Source: Welwitschia mirabilis
Taxonomy: Eukaryota; Gnetophyta; Gnetopsida; Welwitschiales
NCBI GenBank assembly: GCA_051453625.1
Contig: JBOZIK010000001.1
Location: forward strand, 133,432,400-133,496,399
Length of the DNA: 64,000 bases
Reading direction: 5' to 3'
A program made the translations under genes and the position numbers. Positions within the stretch are counted from its first letter, which is position 1, and each line of letters begins with the position of its first letter. The notes under the pieces are model-generated. The model saw only the letters and a list, made by a program, of their open reading frames with translations, searched no databases and was not told where the DNA came from. Shown in pieces: positions 59,561-64,000 of this stretch.

Positions 59561-59954
59561 TTTTATCTTAGTGGTAGCTAACATTGGTGTATAAATCTTG
59601 TTAAAAATTTTAATAGATCTCCTATAAGCTTACTAACCCATGGAAACTATAAACATTAGCTTACTAACCCATGAAAACTATAAACATTCATTGCTGATGT
59701 TGGTGTAAGATAATTCATAATAGCCTCTACCTTATTTAGATCCACTTTGATTTAATCTTTAAAGACAAATATCTTAAAGATACTAATTCCATCTAGATAA
59801 TGATACACTTCTTTGCATTTATCATTAATTGTTATTCCTTTAACCTCTTTAGAAATCTTTCTAGATGTTCTCTATGTTTCTAAATATTCTTGTCAAACAC
59901 TAAAATATCATTTAGAAAAATAATGATAAAATCTCCAAGAGTAGACTTTAATAT
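59560..59954 (-). pseudogene. Chromovirus-like reverse transcriptase fragment
   Basis: The minus strand reads GDFIIIFLNDILVFDKNI and KHREHLERFLKRL (about 59850-59945), NAKKC, IKVDLNKVEAIMNYLTPT (about 59690-59745), then NVYSFHGLVS and LYRRSIKIFNKIYTPM. These are the F-DDILV box, KVEAI and SFHGLASFYRRF blocks of chromovirus-type gypsy RT. The catalytic box reads LNDILV, Asp to Asn. A segment of about 36 bp is tandemly duplicated within it. It abuts a giant-LTR start at 59955. Confidence 0.78.
59628..59693. repeat. ~36-bp tandem duplication inside RT fragment
   Basis: CTTACTAACCCATGGAAACT and CTTACTAACCCATGAAAACT with their following bases (ATAAACATT) occur head to tail. The duplication repeats the SFHGLVS codons. 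Confidence 0.85.
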
Positions 59955-60093
59955 TGTTATAACTTAGTTTTTGGGTTAGATCTAAAACAACAATTTTTTC
60001 TTTTTTGTTATGTTAATTACATGATAGCACATCAAGTTATGTGTGAATATTAGATATTATAGTGGAAAATTTTAGGTTGCAACTGAGAGAAAA
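59955..60093 (-). mobile_element. Giant LTR, partial copy e0 (first 139 bp on plus strand)
   Basis: TGTTATAACTTAGTTTTTGG and the following bases match the plus-strand start of the giant LTR, including the landmark TTTTAGGTTGCAACTGAGAG. It stops after 139 bases, where a second LTR start begins. Its left neighbour is the RT fragment instead of the PBS spacer. Confidence 0.75.
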
Positions 60094-62649
60094 TGTCATG
60101 ACCTAATTTTAGGATTGGACCTATAAGCACTAATTTTTTTCTTTAATTAAATTTCTTACATTATAGTGGATTAATTTACATGATAAGATTAAATATTGTA
60201 GTGGAATAATTTAGGTTATGACTGCGAGATTTACCTCTTAGGTACCCATAGGATTCATGTCAAGTGAACTATGTAATGATAGTCATCTAACTAATATCAC
60301 AACCAATCTTAAGGTTAATTAGAAATATTGATTAAGAACATATAAAAGAAGTGTGTCAGTTGTAATTGAGTAGTTAGTTATACTAACAGCTAAGTAACCA
60401 TGCCTATGTAATCCTTAACTGAAGGAGTTTAGGCCACACATAGTTCTATCTTGGACCTCATTCCAATGTCCACCAATATGCATAAGCATAATATAAGTTA
60501 GAATCTATGTTTCAAATTCATTTTTCATATAAAGATCTATCAACTTACACTATTGGTATATCTAATATTTGTGCTTCCTTTTAACTCTACTTGCATCAAC
60601 CAATACGTCCTTTGGATTTTTTTCTTCTTACATTTGTCTTTACAAAGATATGAACAACTTAAAAAAAGTAACTAGAAATAAATCTACAATCACATGATCA
60701 TATAGGATTAAGGTTGGAGGAATATATAAAAGCCTATTTCAATCATGTCAACCATTTTTATGAAGAAAACACATGGTAATTTGTATTATAGCAACTTTTG
60801 AATGATACTAGAATTAATAGTGTATTAAAGGTCTCATCAATTTCATTATGATTAATATAAGTTATGCTTCTATAAATAAGGCTAAGTTAAAATATCTTTA
60901 AAGCTAAAAAAGAAAGAATTAGAGAATAATGAACTTTTGTTAGATAAATAAAAGTAGTTTTTAGAGTTTGAAAAGATGCACAACTAGTTTTCTAGTAAGA
61001 TTATTCAACTTGTGAAATATGTATATGTGCTGTAAAGCATCCATAATTCTAATTTATTTAAGTGAAAAGAAAAACAAATCAGTCATCTTTATTCAAGTCA
61101 CGTTTTTATGTGTTAGTCTAATGGATTAAAGGATTAATAAGTGAATCCATGCACTTGTGATTCTAAAGAGAATTGGTTTGAGGATGATACATGATCCTAA
61201 TGTGTATGGATTCACACATAAAAAATAAACCTAGAACCCTAGTTTATTAAATCTTATTTTATGTTTATTTTTATATGTAATGGTTCTGCTTTCTTATAAG
61301 GAGTGCCTTAACAACTAAATTAATAACTCACAACCTTTTCTTCTGATATTTTGGTGAATAGTATTATCACTATTTAGCATTAGTTATTTAAGCTTATTTC
61401 ATTCACTTCTAGTGTCTTCCATCATTGTCATCCATCATAGCTAACTACAAACTCCATGTCCTCAATGACAGCTCTTTTTAAGCTTATTTTGTTTTCTTTC
61501 TACCTTAGCTTCTAACCATCACAACACATTGTAAGATTCATATTTTCTTCATTCATCCTTAGTTTTCCATTGAAATTAAATTTTAAAAAAATAAATTCAA
61601 CTCTTTTAATAGATTGATTTAGATCTCAATAGAATTATAAACAAAATAATGTTTTGAATCTGTAAAATATTGTTTCATACATCAATAACATACTTGCTTT
61701 GACTTCCTTTCTAGAATTTCTTTAAGTACTTTGATAATGTGAATTATAGTGGAGAAATTACCATAATTCAATGCTAAAGAGAAGTACCTAATAAATTTGT
61801 AATTTGACAGTTAGATTAGCAATATTCTATTTTATGTCACTTGTGAATTTGGAAGGCATGTCAGCTTTGGGAATGGGCCTAGCCTTTTCTGTGAAATAAA
61901 CATTTGATTTCAAAAGAATAACACCAATGAATTCATTCTAAAGGCCCACTAAAAGATCTTGAAAAATCCTAGAAAGTCTCTCAGACCCCTTACTTAATCT
62001 ACAACACAATGTAATTTTGAATAATTAAAAGAAAAGGATCTTTAATAAGGACCTAGAGAGTTCTCAAAGCTTTCTAGAATTTGTGCACGAGTAAAATCTA
62101 GTTTAGGCTAGTTATTACTATTATCAACTTCTTCCATATGAGGTATTTATTGATTGTTTATAGAATTAAAATATTGAATGATATCAACATAATAAAGGAG
62201 GCTCTTAGAATTCAAAGAAAGCTGCATATCAATACACTCGAGATGAAATGCATAAGTACATTTTAAAAATATTCTCTAATTTTGCTATGTAAAAAAAATG
62301 AATTTTAGACTTCTATAAAATCCATGTTCTTCTTATTTTCTTCATTCTCATGCTTGGGTTTTTTGATCAGTGAATTCCCATTATTTTATTCAATGCCCCC
62401 TTATCCCAACATTAATACATCTATCATGAAAACAAGGTCTACACTCAGGCATTATTCCCAGTGTTTTATCAATCTAATGCATACTCACATGCAATAATAT
62501 CAATACCATTACTAACATCATCATTATAGAACTTACCTATTCCATAACATTGATTATTTTTTTAAAAAAATCCCTATTTAATAATACAAATCACTTAATT
62601 TTCATTGGCACACACTCTAATGTATGTCATGAAAATTTGAGGTATTACA
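60094..62649 (-). mobile_element. Giant LTR, copy e (internally deleted, 2556 bp)
   Basis: It starts TGTCATGACC and ends GGTATTACA. At about 60497 it jumps from the LTR position equivalent to 2280 in copy b to the position equivalent to 4045, a deletion of about 1.77 kb that removes the ATAAT tract. The (TA)n/(GT)n microsatellite is also absent at 61000. Confidence 0.82.
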
Positions 62650-62835
62650 TTCTTCTCCCCTTAAGAAGATTTTATCCCCAAAAATTACTTAAGTTATTTA
62701 ATGCTCTAGTAATAACCATTAAGAAATTCATTAAGCTATGGATTCAAATCTAAAACTTAAGCCATGAATTACTCTGATAAAATCATTAATGCATTGATTA
62801 AGCAATGGATCCAAACTTAGGTTCTGATAATAAAA
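62650..62835 (-). mobile_element. 186-bp internal domain e (PPT and PBS remnant)
   Basis: The PPT complement is TTCTTCTCCCCTTAAGAAG at 62650-62668. The PBS complement GGTTCTGATAAT lies near 62820-62831, more degenerate than in a-c. Length and sequence match the spacers 46 kb away. The 67-codon frame 62550-62753 is fortuitous. Confidence 0.82.
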
Positions 62836-63268
62836 TGTCATAACCAGTTTTTGGGTTAGATTTAAAAGCATGATTTTTTTCTTTTAATTAACTTTATTAC
62901 ATTATAGAAAATTAATTTATATCACAATATTAAACATTACATTGGAATAATTTAGATCATGAATAAGAGACTTACCTCTCAATTACCCACAAGATTCACA
63001 TCAAGTAAACTATATAATGATAGTCTACTTGACTAATATCATAACTAATCTTAAGGTTAATTAGAAATCTTGATTAAAAGAAGTGTATATGTTGTAGTTA
63101 AGTGGTTGGTTATACCATAACTAAGCAACCACACCTACATAACCCTCATCTTAAGGAGTTTAGGGAACACATAGTTCTATCTTGAACCTCGTTCCAATCT
63201 TCACCAATATGCATGAGCAAAAGATAGATTAAGGTGGTCTATATCAGTGGCATGTGATAAACATGCAA
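62836..63268 (-). mobile_element. Giant LTR, copy f (first ~430 bp)
   Basis: It starts TGTCATAACCAG and follows copy b to about 63255-63268 (AAGGTGGTCTATATCAGTGG), then homology ends abruptly. Confidence 0.8.
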
Positions 63269-64000
63269 CTAGTTTCATTAACAATCCTCACTTGTAGCCT
63301 TCTCATCATAGAATTTTAATTATTGCTCTAAGTCTCAATATTACAAGTAATTATTTAAACGTATTAAGTAGTAGATGTTGGAACCTTCTTTGCAACCATG
63401 ACATAATAAGAGGATGCTCCATTAGTGCATTTGCAAAACTTACTTTCTTAAGTTTTGATGTAGCGAATATGAAATATTCATTGAATTTTTTCTTTGATAA
63501 ACAATTCAAAGGATATAGACAATATATTTAGTATGTCATACAAGTCCTTGGGAACATTAATATAACATGCCTTAGTTGGGTAATTAATATGGTGCAAAGG
63601 GCTCTCTATAGTTTTCCATAAGAGCCTTCAACTTTCACATTGTCTAGCTTAGGAATGACTCAAAAAATGCAAGGCCTTTTCACTTTAGTTTTCTATTTAT
63701 TTGTAAGATTATAAAACCTCGATGTATGGCTAGCTAGATGGGTTTGTGGGTAACTATTTTTACCCTGGCCTTAAATTTTTTTAAAATTATGATTATTCAA
63801 TATGTATATGAGTTGATATTTGTCATCAATTTATATGGTTAGGAAACTGTTGGCAACTAGTTCATAGCAAGTTCCTCTTTGTTATGTAAGCGAACGCGTA
63901 ATCGGCACTACATTACTTATCATGTTTCTGCCTTTCGTAACTAACCAGTTATGGAGCGGGTGTAGAAGCAACAATACTAAGTATCAAAATTTATAGAGTT
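63269..64000. other. Unassigned right flank
   Basis: No similarity to other parts of the window. A minus-strand frame with few stops near 63590-63660 (NVKVEGSYGK, RALCTILITQLRHVI) is readable but not recognised. The last ~120 bases are less AT-rich (GCGAACGCGTAATCGGCAC at 63888 on). No gene can be supported. Confidence 0.4.

Overview
The window looks like intergenic heterochromatin from a large seed-plant genome. I can support no host gene. It is very AT-rich, and every recognisable protein fragment is a decayed retrotransposon part: Ty1/copia, several Ty3/gypsy lineages, one L1-like LINE and one tRNA-derived SINE. The sequence is a draft scaffold. Six of its 100-N gaps are flanked by exact 77-bp direct repeats, which marks unmerged contig ends, and at least one longer duplication is probably also an assembly effect. 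The species cannot be fixed from the sequence.

Layout. (1) 1-16.7 kb is a tandem chain of one long repeat, 'LTR - ~185 bp - LTR - ~185 bp - LTR'. Each LTR is about 4.3 kb when complete (1890-6203). The short spacers (1704-1889, 6204-6388, 10250-10433) carry a polypurine tract and an initiator-Met tRNA primer-binding site and almost nothing else. All copies are on the minus strand. The third full LTR is broken by an L1-like LINE fragment (12.27-12.95 kb). (2) 16.7-22.8 kb is a SINE followed by a minus-strand copia element without its 3' LTR. (3) 22.8-52.43 kb is a minus-strand Tat-type gypsy element with LTRs of about 2.6 kb. Its 3' LTR is split by a plus-strand Athila-like element (24558-39497) that still has a perfect 5-bp target duplication, CCAAT. 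(4) 52.43-about 59.2 kb is the 5' half of a minus-strand Athila element, cut inside RNase H exactly where the Tat LTR begins. (5) 59.5-59.95 kb is a minus-strand chromovirus-like reverse transcriptase fragment abutting a start of the giant LTR. (6) 59.95-63.27 kb is a second stretch of the giant-LTR family with a 186-bp spacer. (7) 63.27-64.0 kb is unassigned.

How it fits together. The simplest reading is that block (2)-(4) is a nest of insertions inside the giant-LTR array: (1) and (6) are the two arms, and the Athila-like plus-strand element is the youngest well-delimited layer. The giant-LTR units have no coding capacity and would need reverse transcriptase and integrase from a partner; the RT fragment in (5), next to a giant LTR and in the correct orientation, is a candidate relic of such a partner. 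Most coding damage has the form C->T/G->A (Gln to stop, Trp to stop, catalytic Asp to Asn, Cys to Tyr), as expected from deamination of methylated DNA.

The most interesting item is the family with 4.3-kb LTRs and a ~185-bp internal domain: a TRIM-like architecture with very large LTRs, seen at four spacers in two places 46 kb apart.
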